Below, piece after piece: positions 7,460-15,920 of a DNA stretch of 18,944 nucleotides (positions within the stretch are counted from its first letter, which is position 1; each line of letters starts with the position of its first letter). Made by a program: the position numbers and the translations under genes. Origin of the DNA: Acidobacteriota bacterium (GTDB lineage Bacteria; Acidobacteriota; UBA6911; RPQK01; JADFOI01); assembly GCA_030624355.1 (NCBI GenBank), contig JAUXKG010000007.1:1-18944 (forward strand). Direction: 5' to 3'. The notes below the pieces were generated by a model that searched no databases, was not told the origin of the DNA, and saw nothing but the letters and a program-made list of their open reading frames with translations.

Positions 7460-7690
7460 CGAGCTAAGGGGTCCAAAAGCGAAGGTGCGCCCCTATCTTG
7501 CGGGTTGGTCTGAGACAGATGGAACCGGTAGAGCATCAACGTTGGGGGCACGACTATCCTGTTATCCTCCAGGCCCAGTAAGGACTGGATTTCCAATCCA
7601 CACAACAATTTTCGAAGATTGTCACTGGTTGTTTTGTAGGCAAAAGCGTGGTTGCTCCGGATTCGATAGCTTGGATAGAATGAACGGCGC

Positions 7691-10300
7691 ATGGAATCTT
7701 GGGGAGTAAACATTCTGACTAGCCGCGTGATTCGTCTTCTCCCGCTGGTTGTCCTGGCTTTCGTATCGCCTGCCTTGCTGGCTCAGGCTGAGCAAACGAT
7801 TGAGGAAATCCGTGTTGTAGGCAACAGGCGGATCCCGGAAAGCACAGTCCTCTATTACATTCAGAGTCAGGAGAATACCGTCTACAGGGAGGATCTGATT
7901 CGACGGGACTACCGCAATATCCTGAACACCAACTTTTTCGAAGATGCTTCTCTGAAAACGACACAAGGGGAGATTGGCATCATCGTCATATTCGAGGTGC
8001 AGGAGCGCCCTCTTATCCGAGCCATTGAGTACGAGGGTCTGAGTTCATTCAAGGAGTCGGATGTTCTAGAGGGCTTCAGAGACATGAGGGTCGGTCTCTC
8101 TGTGGACTCACCTTTCGATCCTTCCAGGCTTCCCAAGGCCCGCAGGGCGATCAAAGTGCTTCTGGATCAAGGGGGCAAGCCCCTGGGTCGGGTTGAAGTG
8201 GCGACCGAGCGGATTACGTCCTCCTCGATCCGAATACTCTTCAAGATTGATGAAGGGCCCAAAGTACGGATCGGGCATATCGGATTCGAGGGGAATACGC
8301 TGATTTCGAATGATGAGCTGCTCGATTCCCTGGAATTGAACAAAGTGCGGAGTCCGATCACCATCTTCAAGGGAACCGACAAATATATCGAGGAAAAGCT
8401 TGAATATGATCTCCAGGTCAATATGCTGGAAGCCTACCGTGGTCGTGGCTATATCTTTGCCAAAGTGGGGGATCCGGATGTAAAGATTGTCGAGGCCCCA
8501 AGAGGGTGGTTGCTGGGATTCCGGAAGACCGAACAGCAGTACTACATCACCATTCCCATTGAAGAAGGTGAACAGTATCGGTACGGGTCTTTTGAAGTCG
8601 AAGGGATTGAGAATCTGAATTCCGACCTGGTCAAGGCTTCCTACAACATCGTTTCCGGCGATGTGGTGAACTATGTCGCGCTCAAAGAGGCCAACGAACA
8701 GCTGAGAACGGCTTATTCCACAAGCGGCTATCTGGATGTAACGGTGATCCCCAAGGTCGAACCTGACCAAGAAAATAAAACCATCGATATTACGCTTCAG
8801 GTTGAGGAGGGCAAACAATACCTTGTCCACAGAATCATGTTTGCCGGCAACACCAAGACCCGCGATAAGGTATTGAGAAGGGAGTTTTTCCTGGAGGAGC
8901 AGACCCGGTTTAATGGAAGTCTGCTGGATGTTTCCATCTTGCGACTGAATCAGCTTGGATTCTTTGATGCGATAGAAGAAAAAGATTACGAGGTCATTAA
9001 GAGGCCAGATCTGGGAGAGGTGGATGTCCAGATCACCGTCAAGGAGAGGACTCAACAGTCAATTGGGTTGACCGGTGGAGTTAGCGGCATCAGCGGCAGC
9101 TTTTTCGGCATAAACTACCAGTCCAATAACTTCCGAGGATTAGGGCAGCGAATCGATGTGTCGCTACTGACGGGAACGCGTACCTCCAACTACATGTTTT
9201 CCTTTACCGAGCCGTATTTTCGGGACTCCAAAATGACTCTTGGATTGTCGGTTTTCAATCAGCGGTATCGTTTTGATACCTTCACGGCCTTCTTTGGATT
9301 GGTTTCTCCCAGTGAGAACGTTCCTCTGTTTACTCGCACCAGCACCGGGTTTACCTTAAGGACCAGCTATCCCGTCTGGCGTTGGTCCCGGGTAGGCATG
9401 AGTTATACTTTGTCGAACATTGGCATTAGTGATATCGATCCCCTGTTCAGCGATTTCGCCTTGAATCAGCTGTCCGGCTTTTCGCCGGGTGGAGGTTCAA
9501 ACGATGAGCTCATTCGCAGTCAGATCACTCCCAGCTTTGTCTACAATACGAAGAATCGACTCTACGGTGCCACAGAAGGCAGCCAACTGAACCTGCAGAT
9601 GCCCTTGTCTGGAGGCCCTTTAGGAGGAAGCTTCAATATTATTCGTCCGATTATCGGATATCAGAAGTTTTTCCCAGATCGGTGGCTTAGCGGGGGAAGA
9701 CACAGTTTCGCTTTCCGAGCCCAGTTTTCTCACATCATTCCTTCTGGAAAGCTACCCGGCGGGGAACCCATGTCGGTTCCCTTTTTCGAACGGATCTTCT
9801 TGGGAGGGGAATTCAACCTTCGCGGTTTTGACATTCGCTCGGTCAGTCCCTGGGCTTTTACAAGCACGGCCCAGTTGGACCCGAGCGGAAGACCGATCAT
9901 TGATCCGCGCACGGGTCTGCCCTCAATTTCGGTGAGCCTCATCCCGGTGGGAGGGGATACCAGTCTGCTGCTCACCGGGGAGTACCGAATACCGTTGCTG
10001 GGGCCCCTTTTTCTGACTGGCTTTGTTGACGTGGGGACCTCTACTGTTCTGAAGGAGGATAATCTGGTTCTGTTTGGTCCAGGGACCTTCATCGATCTGG
10101 TTGAGGGTGCGAATAATGTCCTGCGTGCCTCGACAGGGGCCGAGATTTCATTCCTGATGCCCGTGATTAATCAACCCTTTCGAGTCATTTTTGCGTACAA
10201 TCCATTGATTCTAGATACCGAAGTGGTCATCGGAGGTGTGCGCATCCCATTGGTCGAACCGCGCTCGAATGTTAAATTTACGGTAGGATATAGTTTTTAG
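7691..10300 (+). CDS. bamA: Outer membrane protein assembly factor BamA
   Basis: BamA is the Omp85-family core of the BAM machine, inserting beta-barrel proteins into the outer membrane. The 869-residue product starts with a signal peptide (hydrophobic LLPLVVLAFVSPALL, likely cleavage after AQA at 31-33). Five POTRA domains follow over about residues 36-450; each opens with an I/F-x-x-x-G-N/L-type strand such as IEEIRVVGNRRIPE and VHRIMFAGNTKTRDK. The C-terminal barrel runs from about 452 to the end. LRGF at 710-713 is the conserved (V/L)RGF motif of the lumenal loop. The final residues FTVGYSF form a C-terminal beta-signal ending in Phe. ATG at 7691 is used; no strong ribosome-binding site precedes it, and GTG at 7727 would still keep a signal peptide. 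The 231-base gap before it holds no gene. Two Skp-like chaperones follow directly, the usual arrangement. Confidence 0.95.
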   Translation: MESWGVNILTSRVIRLLPLVVLAFVSPALLAQAEQTIEEIRVVGNRRIPESTVLYYIQSQENTVYREDLIRRDYRNILNTNFFEDASLKTTQGEIGIIVIFEVQERPLIRAIEYEGLSSFKESDVLEGFRDMRVGLSVDSPFDPSRLPKARRAIKVLLDQGGKPLGRVEVATERITSSSIRILFKIDEGPKVRIGHIGFEGNTLISNDELLDSLELNKVRSPITIFKGTDKYIEEKLEYDLQVNMLEAYRGRGYIFAKVGDPDVKIVEAPRGWLLGFRKTEQQYYITIPIEEGEQYRYGSFEVEGIENLNSDLVKASYNIVSGDVVNYVALKEANEQLRTAYSTSGYLDVTVIPKVEPDQENKTIDITLQVEEGKQYLVHRIMFAGNTKTRDKVLRREFFLEEQTRFNGSLLDVSILRLNQLGFFDAIEEKDYEVIKRPDLGEVDVQITVKERTQQSIGLTGGVSGISGSFFGINYQSNNFRGLGQRIDVSLLTGTRTSNYMFSFTEPYFRDSKMTLGLSVFNQRYRFDTFTAFFGLVSPSENVPLFTRTSTGFTLRTSYPVWRWSRVGMSYTLSNIGISDIDPLFSDFALNQLSGFSPGGGSNDELIRSQITPSFVYNTKNRLYGATEGSQLNLQMPLSGGPLGGSFNIIRPIIGYQKFFPDRWLSGGRHSFAFRAQFSHIIPSGKLPGGEPMSVPFFERIFLGGEFNLRGFDIRSVSPWAFTSTAQLDPSGRPIIDPRTGLPSISVSLIPVGGDTSLLLTGEYRIPLLGPLFLTGFVDVGTSTVLKEDNLVLFGPGTFIDLVEGANNVLRASTGAEISFLMPVINQPFRVIFAYNPLILDTEVVIGGVRIPLVEPRSNVKFTVGYSF

Positions 10301-10390
10301 GATATGAATTTGGCGGTTTTGTGCGGGAAGTGGCAGCGGTTCCGGCTAGGATTGCAGGCCAGCCCACGAGTTGGAAAGTAAGGAGAGATC

Positions 10391-10933
10391 ATGAGAAAGA
10401 CAGCGATCCTATTGTTTGGGTTGATGATTGTGGGAATCTTGACAGTCGACAGTCAGTCCCAGGGTTCCAAGATCGGCTTTATCAACACTCTTGAAGTTCT
10501 CTATGGTACGAACGAAGGCAAAGGGGAGATCGAAAAGCTAAACCAGTTTGCTGCGGACAAGCAGAAGGAGATTGTTTCCCAAACCGAGGTACTGAGTGGA
10601 CTTCAAGAACAGTATGCCAATCAACAGCGAACGTTGAATGCCGAAACACGTACCGAGATGGAGCGAGATCTCCAGGAGAAAGACCGGGCACTGAAGCGAC
10701 TACAGGAAGATATTCAGCTGGAATACAACGAGCGCCGTGACAGTCTTCTGGAGAAGATGAGTGAAAAAATCAGGAAGATTATAGACGAGTACGCGCCTCT
10801 GAACGGCTATGGAGCGATTTTTCTGCGCGACCAGACGCAGTCTTATGTCGATCCTTCCATGGAAGTGTCGCAGGACATCATCCGAATCTACAACGAGCAG
10901 TATCCCGTAGCTGCGTCAGGCAGCTCTGAATAA
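10391..10933 (+). CDS. skp: OmpH/Skp family periplasmic chaperone, copy 1
   Basis: Skp/OmpH proteins are trimeric periplasmic holdases that carry unfolded outer-membrane proteins to BamA. The 180-residue product has an N-terminal signal (MRKTAILLFGLMIVGILTV). A short strand follows (KIGFINTLEVLYGTNEGKGEIEKL), then a long charged coiled-coil segment (about 45-130). The C-terminal end caps the trimer body (GYGAIFLRDQTQSYVDP...DIIRIYNEQYP). A strong ribosome-binding site, AGGAGA at 10381-10386, precedes the ATG. It follows bamA by 90 bases and is followed by a clear paralogue with the same C-terminal FLR-x-x-TQ-x-YVDP motif. Confidence 0.88.
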   Translation: MRKTAILLFGLMIVGILTVDSQSQGSKIGFINTLEVLYGTNEGKGEIEKLNQFAADKQKEIVSQTEVLSGLQEQYANQQRTLNAETRTEMERDLQEKDRALKRLQEDIQLEYNERRDSLLEKMSEKIRKIIDEYAPLNGYGAIFLRDQTQSYVDPSMEVSQDIIRIYNEQYPVAASGSSE

Positions 10934-10985
10934 GAATCGGTTGTTGAAGCAGAGTCTGTGCTTGTCAGGTGAGCAGAGGAAAGAA

Positions 10986-11561
10986 ATGATCAGACAGCGA
11001 CTGACTAATATTCTTAAGGGGATGCTGATCCTGGTCTTCCTGACGCAGTGGGGCTGGGCTCAAGGTACTCCAGAGAGTGCTCAGAAATTCGGATTTGTGG
11101 ACAGTCTTCAGGTCCTCTATGAAACGCAAGAGGGAAAGAGAGAAATTTCCAAGATACAGGCGTTTCTCGAGGAGCGGCAAAAAGACTTTGATGCGCGGCG
11201 CATGGAATTGGACCGATTGAGACAACAGTTCGAATCCGAGGTGCGGACGCTTGATCGACAGACAGGTATGGAAAGGCAGCGCACCATAGAAGACAAAGGA
11301 CTTCAGTTGAAAAGATTTCAGGAGGATACCCAGGGAGAGATTACCCGCAGGCGTGACGAGGCACTGCGTGCCATTAGTGAGAAGGTCGGGGAAATCCTCG
11401 TTGAATACGGAGAGAAACAGAACTTTGGGGTTATTTTTTTGCGGGGAGAGACGCAAGTATACGTGGACCCGGCTCTAGATTTTACCAGCCAGATTATCAG
11501 GATTTACGACCAGAAATACGGAAGGCCCATGGCGTCCGGTCCGCCACCCACGACTCCCTGA
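10986..11561 (+). CDS. OmpH/Skp family periplasmic chaperone, copy 2
   Basis: This second Skp-like holdase is clearly related to the gene before it. Both open the mature domain with K-x-GF-x-x-(S/T)L-x-VLY-x-T-x-EGK and close with FLR-x-x-TQ-x-YVDP-x-x-x-x-x-x-x-IIRIY. The chosen start is ATG at 10986 (191 residues), preceded by GAGGA at 10976-10980 with a 5-base gap. A longer reading from TTG at 10941 would place charged residues before the signal peptide (MLILVFLTQWGWA). The charged coiled coil spans about residues 55-140, and a Pro-rich tail (MASGPPPTTP) ends the protein. A tandem duplication with divergence is the simplest origin. The copies may pack as homo- or heterotrimers, which is speculation. 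Confidence 0.85.
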   Translation: MIRQRLTNILKGMLILVFLTQWGWAQGTPESAQKFGFVDSLQVLYETQEGKREISKIQAFLEERQKDFDARRMELDRLRQQFESEVRTLDRQTGMERQRTIEDKGLQLKRFQEDTQGEITRRRDEALRAISEKVGEILVEYGEKQNFGVIFLRGETQVYVDPALDFTSQIIRIYDQKYGRPMASGPPPTTP

Positions 11562-11579
11562 CTGCCCAGCTGTGACCTT

Positions 11580-11595
11580 GCCCGCTTTTGCGGGT
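11580..11595 (+). other. Small hairpin between the second skp-like gene and lpxD
   Basis: CCCGC-TTTT-GCGGG (11581-11594) forms a 5-bp GC stem with a 4-base loop, extendable by one G-T pair. No T-tract follows, so it is not a clear terminator. It sits 19 bases after the skp-like stop and may act as an mRNA processing or stability element within the operon. Confidence 0.35.
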
Positions 11596-11644
11596 GTCCG
11601 CTCCTATTGACCCAGAGGCCCCGTTGTTATACAAGTCGCGGCGA

Positions 11645-12667
11645 ATGTATACCCTTCAACAGCTTGCCGAGCACGTAGGGGGGCGGGTGATCGGCGATCC
11701 CCAGACCGAGATCAGCAGGGTGCGACCCTTTGAAACTGCCGGTTCCAGAGATCTGACACTGGCCGCCGAAAAGCAGTATTATGAACACTTAGAGGAAACT
11801 CAGGCGACAGCTGTCATTGTCCCCCAAGACGTGCACTCCACCCACAAGCCGCTGCTGCAGGTGGAAAAACCGAAAGTCGCCTTCGCCCGAATCCTATCAC
11901 TGTTTAATGTTGAGCCCTTTGAACCAAAAGGTATCTCGCCGCTGGCTTTTGTGGACGATGATTGCCAGATTGCCGAGAAGGTGACGATCTATCCATTTGT
12001 CTATGTGGCAAAGGGAGTCACGATAGCGGAGGGGGTAACTCTTTTTCCAGGCGTGCATGTTGGAATTGGTTGCACAATTGGTGAGAGGTGCAGTCTGTAT
12101 CCGAATGTGACTCTTTACGACAATGTTTGCCTGGGCGCCCGTGTTGTTCTTCACAGTGGAACGGTCATTGGATCAGACGGGTTTGGCTATGTATCCGACG
12201 GTGGGGAGCAGATTAAAATTCCGCAGACGGGAACAGTAGCTATCGGGGACGATGTTGAGATTGGAGCAAATAGTTGCGTAGACCGAGCGACGTTCGGCAG
12301 TACGGTCCTGGATCGGGGAGTCAAGCTGGATAACCATGTTCACATCGGCCACAATTGCAAGATCGGTGAAAACACTGTTGTGGTGGCGCAGGTGGGCATT
12401 TCCGGAAGTGTTGAAATCGGCAAAAATTGCGTGTTTGCCGGACACAGTGGTGTGGCGGATCACGTCAAGATTGGTGATGAGGTCAAGGTAATGATGAAAT
12501 CGGCCGTCAACAAGGATGTCTCATCGAACTCAGTCGTCTCGGGACAGCCTGCCATCGATCATCGGAAGTCCCTGAAAATACAGGCGCTGGTGCGCCGGCT
12601 TCCCGAGCTGTATGAAGAGTGGAAGGACTCATCAGAGTCTATTCCGGAAAGAAAAAATGAAGAGTGA
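11645..12667 (+). CDS. lpxD: UDP-3-O-(3-hydroxyacyl)glucosamine N-acyltransferase LpxD
   Basis: LpxD adds the N-linked hydroxyacyl chain from acyl-ACP to UDP-3-O-acyl-glucosamine, the third step of lipid A synthesis, in the cytoplasm. From ATG 11645 the protein has 340 residues, the normal length. A uridine-binding N-terminal domain begins YTLQQLAEHVGGRVIGDPQTEI. A left-handed parallel beta helix of hexapeptide repeats follows (about 95-290). The catalytic His lies in NHVHIGHNCKIGEN. The C-terminal helix contains KIQALVRRLPELYEEWK. A TTG at 11588 would add 19 unrelated residues and cross the hairpin region, so it is rejected as the start. The gene overlaps fabZ by 11 bases. Confidence 0.93.
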   Translation: MYTLQQLAEHVGGRVIGDPQTEISRVRPFETAGSRDLTLAAEKQYYEHLEETQATAVIVPQDVHSTHKPLLQVEKPKVAFARILSLFNVEPFEPKGISPLAFVDDDCQIAEKVTIYPFVYVAKGVTIAEGVTLFPGVHVGIGCTIGERCSLYPNVTLYDNVCLGARVVLHSGTVIGSDGFGYVSDGGEQIKIPQTGTVAIGDDVEIGANSCVDRATFGSTVLDRGVKLDNHVHIGHNCKIGENTVVVAQVGISGSVEIGKNCVFAGHSGVADHVKIGDEVKVMMKSAVNKDVSSNSVVSGQPAIDHRKSLKIQALVRRLPELYEEWKDSSESIPERKNEE

Positions 12668-13145
12668 AGTGAATGCTATGAGCAAAACCGTCAGCAGCTT
12701 GGAAATCCAGGAGATCATGGATTTTCTGCCCCATCGGTATCCCTTTCTCTTGGTCGATCGAATTCTGGAATATGAAGAGAATCAAAGGATTGTGGGTATC
12801 AAAAATGTCACCATCAACGAGCCTTTCTTTGCTGGACATTTTCCTGGGGTGCCGATCATGCCCGGTGTTCTGATCCTGGAGTCAATGGCCCAGGTGGGGG
12901 GTGTGCTGGTATTTAAGACTCTTCCTGAACGCGAGAATAAGCTGGTTTTTTTCATGGGGGTTGAGAACGCCCGCTTCCGAAAACCGGTGGTTCCAGGAGA
13001 TCAGCTTCGCATCGAGATGCTGGTGACTCGGATCAGGACACGGATGGGTAAGCTGAGTGGGAAAGCCTATGTGGAAGGCCAGCTGGTAGCTGAAGCCGAT
13101 ATCATGTTTTCGATGGTAGACCGCCAGAGACCCGCCGGGAGTTGA
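12657..13145 (+). CDS. fabZ: 3-hydroxyacyl-ACP dehydratase FabZ
   Basis: FabZ is a hot-dog fold enzyme dehydrating (3R)-hydroxyacyl-ACP in fatty acid elongation. It competes with LpxA and LpxD for the same acyl donor, which explains its conserved place among the lpx genes. The signature IMDFLPHRYPFLLVDRI is followed by AGHFPGVPIMPGVLILESMAQ, containing the catalytic His and Glu. ATG 12657 (162 residues) has GGAAAG 6-11 bases upstream and overlaps the lpxD stop. ATG 12678 (155 residues) is an alternative closer to the usual family length. The gene ends 7 bases before lpxA. Confidence 0.93.
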   Translation: MKSEVNAMSKTVSSLEIQEIMDFLPHRYPFLLVDRILEYEENQRIVGIKNVTINEPFFAGHFPGVPIMPGVLILESMAQVGGVLVFKTLPERENKLVFFMGVENARFRKPVVPGDQLRIEMLVTRIRTRMGKLSGKAYVEGQLVAEADIMFSMVDRQRPAGS

Positions 13146-13152
13146 AACTTCA

Positions 13153-14001
13153 ATGAGTGTCAGACAGGAAATTGAAATTCATCCTACAGCGATGATCTCG
13201 TCGGATGCGGTCATCGGCCCGGGAGTACGAATCGGACCATACGCGGTGATTGGTGCCCGAGTGGAGATCGGGGAGGAGACGGAGATTGGCCCCCATGCGG
13301 TGATCGAAGGACCAACTTCCATCGGAAAGCACAACCGCATCATCGGTCAGGCAGCCATCGGAACAATACCGCAGGATCTGAAGTATCGAGGTGAAGAGAG
13401 TTTTCTTTTTATTGGGGACGGGAACACTATTCGGGAATTTGTCACCATTAATCGAGGCACCGAAGGCGGTGGAGGAAAAACCACAATTGGGGACCAGAAT
13501 CTACTGATGACCGGTGTCCACGTTGCCCATGACTGTCACGTGGGAACGGGGGCCATACTAGCCAATTCGGCGACTCTTGCCGGTCATGTTGAGATAGCAG
13601 ACTACTCTACCGTTGGAGCCTTTTCAGGTGTGCATCAGTTTTGCCGTGTAGGCACCCATGCCTTTGTAGGAGGGTATTCCGTTTTGACTCGAGATGCCCT
13701 GCCTTTCGTCAAAACTGTGGGGTATAGGAACCAAGCTGCGATTTACGGGATCAACGGTCTGGGACTCAAGCGTAGAGATTTTTCACCAGCAGATATCAAA
13801 ACCTTGAAACAGGCCTACCGGTGGTTATTTCAGAAGGGCCTGAAAATCAATGAGGCGGTGGAGAAAATCAAAGAAGGGGCCCTTGAGAGCAATGAAGTGA
13901 AAACTCTGATCCGATTCATTGAGACTGCAGAGAAAGGATTTGTCAAGAATTCAGGAGAGGGTGGTGGTGAAGATTCAAAAGTTGGGTCTAATCGCGGGTA
14001 A
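13153..14001 (+). CDS. lpxA: Acyl-ACP--UDP-N-acetylglucosamine O-acyltransferase LpxA
   Basis: LpxA is the first lipid A enzyme, transferring a 3-hydroxyacyl chain to UDP-GlcNAc. The 282-residue product has the hexapeptide beta-helix (about 10-190), the GTIPQDLKYRGE and IREFVTINRGT stretches, and the catalytic His in HVAHDCHVG. GAFSGVHQFCRVG and GLKRRDFSPADIKTLKQAYRWLF (split here: GLKRRDF then the C-terminal helices) complete the pattern. The Gly corresponding to E. coli G173 appears kept (FVKTVG). The stretch from there to LKRR is two residues longer than in E. coli by eye. The C-terminal tail (SGEGGGEDSKVGSNRG) overlaps the start of lpxI by 35 bases and looks like unstructured read-through coding. 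Confidence 0.93.
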   Translation: MSVRQEIEIHPTAMISSDAVIGPGVRIGPYAVIGARVEIGEETEIGPHAVIEGPTSIGKHNRIIGQAAIGTIPQDLKYRGEESFLFIGDGNTIREFVTINRGTEGGGGKTTIGDQNLLMTGVHVAHDCHVGTGAILANSATLAGHVEIADYSTVGAFSGVHQFCRVGTHAFVGGYSVLTRDALPFVKTVGYRNQAAIYGINGLGLKRRDFSPADIKTLKQAYRWLFQKGLKINEAVEKIKEGALESNEVKTLIRFIETAEKGFVKNSGEGGGEDSKVGSNRG

Positions 14002-14818
14002 CGGCCAGTTTCCGTTCCTGGTTCTCAGACAGGCCATCCGACAGAATGTCCCTGTGGTGGTGGCGGCTATTCGAGAGGAAACGTTTCCGGAGATTGAAGA
14101 GTTTGCCTCCGATTCAGGCGTTTCCATCCACTGGCTGGGTCTGGGACAACTGGGTAAATTAATTCGTCTTTTCAAGGAAGCTGACGTCACGCAAGCTCTC
14201 ATGGCGGGGCAGGTCAAGCATGCCCGAATTTTCTCGGGGAAGGGAAACTCCAGCTCTAAATGGGGAGTGACTGTTCCCGACATGAAGATGATGAGGTTGC
14301 TGGCCTCTTTACCTAGAAAGAGTACTCGAACACTTTTGGAAGGGGTGATTGGCGTACTGGAGAAGGAAGGGTTTGAATGTATTGATTCTACGGTGCTCTT
14401 GAAACCTTTGCTTGCTGAGTCAGGAGTGCTGACACGACGCCATCCCAACGCCGAAGAACAAAAAGACATAGACTATGGCAGATCAGTGGCACGAGAAATT
14501 GCCAGGCTCGATGTGGGTCAGACAATCGTGGTAAAAGATCAAGCAGTTGTTGCGGTTGAGGCGATGGAAGGGACAGACGCGACGATCCGTCGGGCAGCGC
14601 AACTGGTGGGGAGGCAACGTCTGACGGTGGTGAAGGTTAGTCGCCCCGATCAGGATATGAGATTCGATGTCCCGGTGATCGGGTTGGAGACGTTCGAAGT
14701 GTTGGGTGAGTGCAACGTGTCGGCGCTGTCACTCGATGCCGACAAGACACTAATGATTGACCGCGATGAATTCATTAAAAAGGCCGACGCTTCCGGAATA
14801 GCCATCGTGGCTGATTGA
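13967..14818 (+). CDS. lpxI: UDP-2,3-diacylglucosamine diphosphatase LpxI (DUF1009)
   Basis: LpxI hydrolyses UDP-2,3-diacylglucosamine to lipid X (2,3-diacylglucosamine 1-phosphate). It replaces LpxH in Caulobacter and many other lineages. Family marks are KLGLIAGNGQFPFLV near the N-terminus, QALMAGQVKHARIF, DSTVLLKPLLAESGVLT, and the hallmark VVAVEAMEGTDATIRRA with EGTD at residues 201-204. GTG at 13967 is chosen because AGGAG (13953-13957) lies 9 bases before it and the product (283 residues) then starts MKIQKLGLIAGNG, as usual for the family. A reading from 13919 has no such support. The start lies inside lpxA (35-base overlap), and the stop overlaps the next start as TTGA. No lpxH or lpxG is visible, so this is probably the main enzyme for the step. 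Confidence 0.9.
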   Translation: MKIQKLGLIAGNGQFPFLVLRQAIRQNVPVVVAAIREETFPEIEEFASDSGVSIHWLGLGQLGKLIRLFKEADVTQALMAGQVKHARIFSGKGNSSSKWGVTVPDMKMMRLLASLPRKSTRTLLEGVIGVLEKEGFECIDSTVLLKPLLAESGVLTRRHPNAEEQKDIDYGRSVAREIARLDVGQTIVVKDQAVVAVEAMEGTDATIRRAAQLVGRQRLTVVKVSRPDQDMRFDVPVIGLETFEVLGECNVSALSLDADKTLMIDRDEFIKKADASGIAIVAD

Positions 14819-15792
14819 TTGTGCTTGCTCCGACAAAGGTAGCGGTGGTGGGTGTGGGAGCTTTGGGAGAGCATCATGCCCGAATCTATTCAGAGCTATC
14901 AGAAGCTGAGTTGGTCGCTGTCGTCGACATTCAGGAAGAACGGGCGCAGCGATTAGCTGGCCTGTGCGGCTGTCGATCCTATAGCGACTATCGAGAAATT
15001 ATCGGTTCCGTTGACGCAGTCAGTCTGGTCGTACCCACTGCTGAACACTCTCGTATCGGCGTCGACCTGCTCCAAAAGGGCATGCATGTCCTGGTTGAGA
15101 AGCCGATAGCGCAGAGTACGGCGGAAGCTGATCTGCTCATTCAGGCACAGCGAAAGAACGGAGCCGTGCTGCATGTAGGCCAGTCTGAGCGGTTCAATCC
15201 AGCCTTGCTGGCAGTCCAACCCTTTATCTCCGGGCCCCGGTTCTTTGAATCCCATCGCCTGGGGGTGTTTGTTCCCCGCAGTCTGGATATTGATGTTGTT
15301 CTGGACTTGATGATCCATGATCTGGATCTGATTCTCCACTTCGTCAAAAGTCCAATTCGGGAAATTCGTGCAATAGGTATCCCGGTGTTGAGTTCTCGAG
15401 TCGACATAGCCAACGCGCGGCTGGAATTTGAAAATGGGTGTGTGGCGAATGTAACAGCCAGCCGAGTATCGACGGAAAAAATTCGCAAACTGCGACTGTT
15501 TCAGAAAGAAGGGTACGTCTCAATTGACTTTCACAAGCAGCGGGCGAAAATTCATCAGCTGCGAGACGCAACGGAGGAAAAGCAGATTGGCCAGCAAGAG
15601 CTTTCTATTCAGCAGGAGCAGCCTCTGCGGCTCGAAATTCAGGCATTTCTGCGAGCGGTAAGCAAGGACGATGCACTCCCAACCCTACCCACGGGTTGCC
15701 CGGCAGAGGAAGGACAGCGCGCGCTGGACCTGGCACTCAAGGTCAATCAGGCGATCGAAGAAAGAGAAGGGAAAAAAGGAGGATCCGGATAA
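14815..15792 (+). CDS. Gfo/Idh/MocA family NAD(P)-dependent oxidoreductase
   Basis: The 325-residue sugar-type dehydrogenase has an N-terminal Rossmann domain with VGVGALGEHHARIYS (dinucleotide-binding GxGxxG) and VEKPIA, the Gfo/Idh EKP motif with its catalytic Lys. A C-terminal alpha/beta domain contains the conserved DLMIHDLDLILHF helix with a likely catalytic His. The start is TTG 14815, overlapping the lpxI TGA as TTGA, or GTG 14821; neither has a clear ribosome-binding site. A Gfo/Idh gene beside lpxA/lpxI may act on a UDP-GlcNAc intermediate. GnnA, which oxidises UDP-GlcNAc at C3 for GlcN3N-type lipid A, belongs to this family. The partner aminotransferase GnnB is not in the window, so that role is unproven. 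The 176-base gap after it holds no convincing gene. Confidence 0.85.
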   Translation: MIVLAPTKVAVVGVGALGEHHARIYSELSEAELVAVVDIQEERAQRLAGLCGCRSYSDYREIIGSVDAVSLVVPTAEHSRIGVDLLQKGMHVLVEKPIAQSTAEADLLIQAQRKNGAVLHVGQSERFNPALLAVQPFISGPRFFESHRLGVFVPRSLDIDVVLDLMIHDLDLILHFVKSPIREIRAIGIPVLSSRVDIANARLEFENGCVANVTASRVSTEKIRKLRLFQKEGYVSIDFHKQRAKIHQLRDATEEKQIGQQELSIQQEQPLRLEIQAFLRAVSKDDALPTLPTGCPAEEGQRALDLALKVNQAIEEREGKKGGSG

Positions 15793-15920
15793 CTCGTGAA
15801 TGCCCTGCGGTAGGGGCAAAATAGTCCCGTTCGCCATGGTTGTGGCCGGTCGGTATCCAAGGCACGGCACGGCAGGGGTGCGGGCGCTTCTTGTTTTTCC
15901 GGATGGGTGCCGGGAGCAAT

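Noticed and set aside
7460..7690. Promoter for bamA (TTGCTC...TAGAAT near 7650-7681)
   Set aside because: The -35 is poor and the implied start would leave almost no leader before the ATG, so it is not listed as a feature.
7443..7709. 88-codon frame between clpC and bamA
   Set aside because: It overlaps both neighbours out of frame and shows no conserved-looking composition; the gap is better read as a leader.
8108..9055. 315-codon open frame on the minus strand inside bamA
   Set aside because: It is fully antisense to the POTRA-coding region of a clear bamA, has no family resemblance or plausible start signal, and is explained by codon bias of the real gene.
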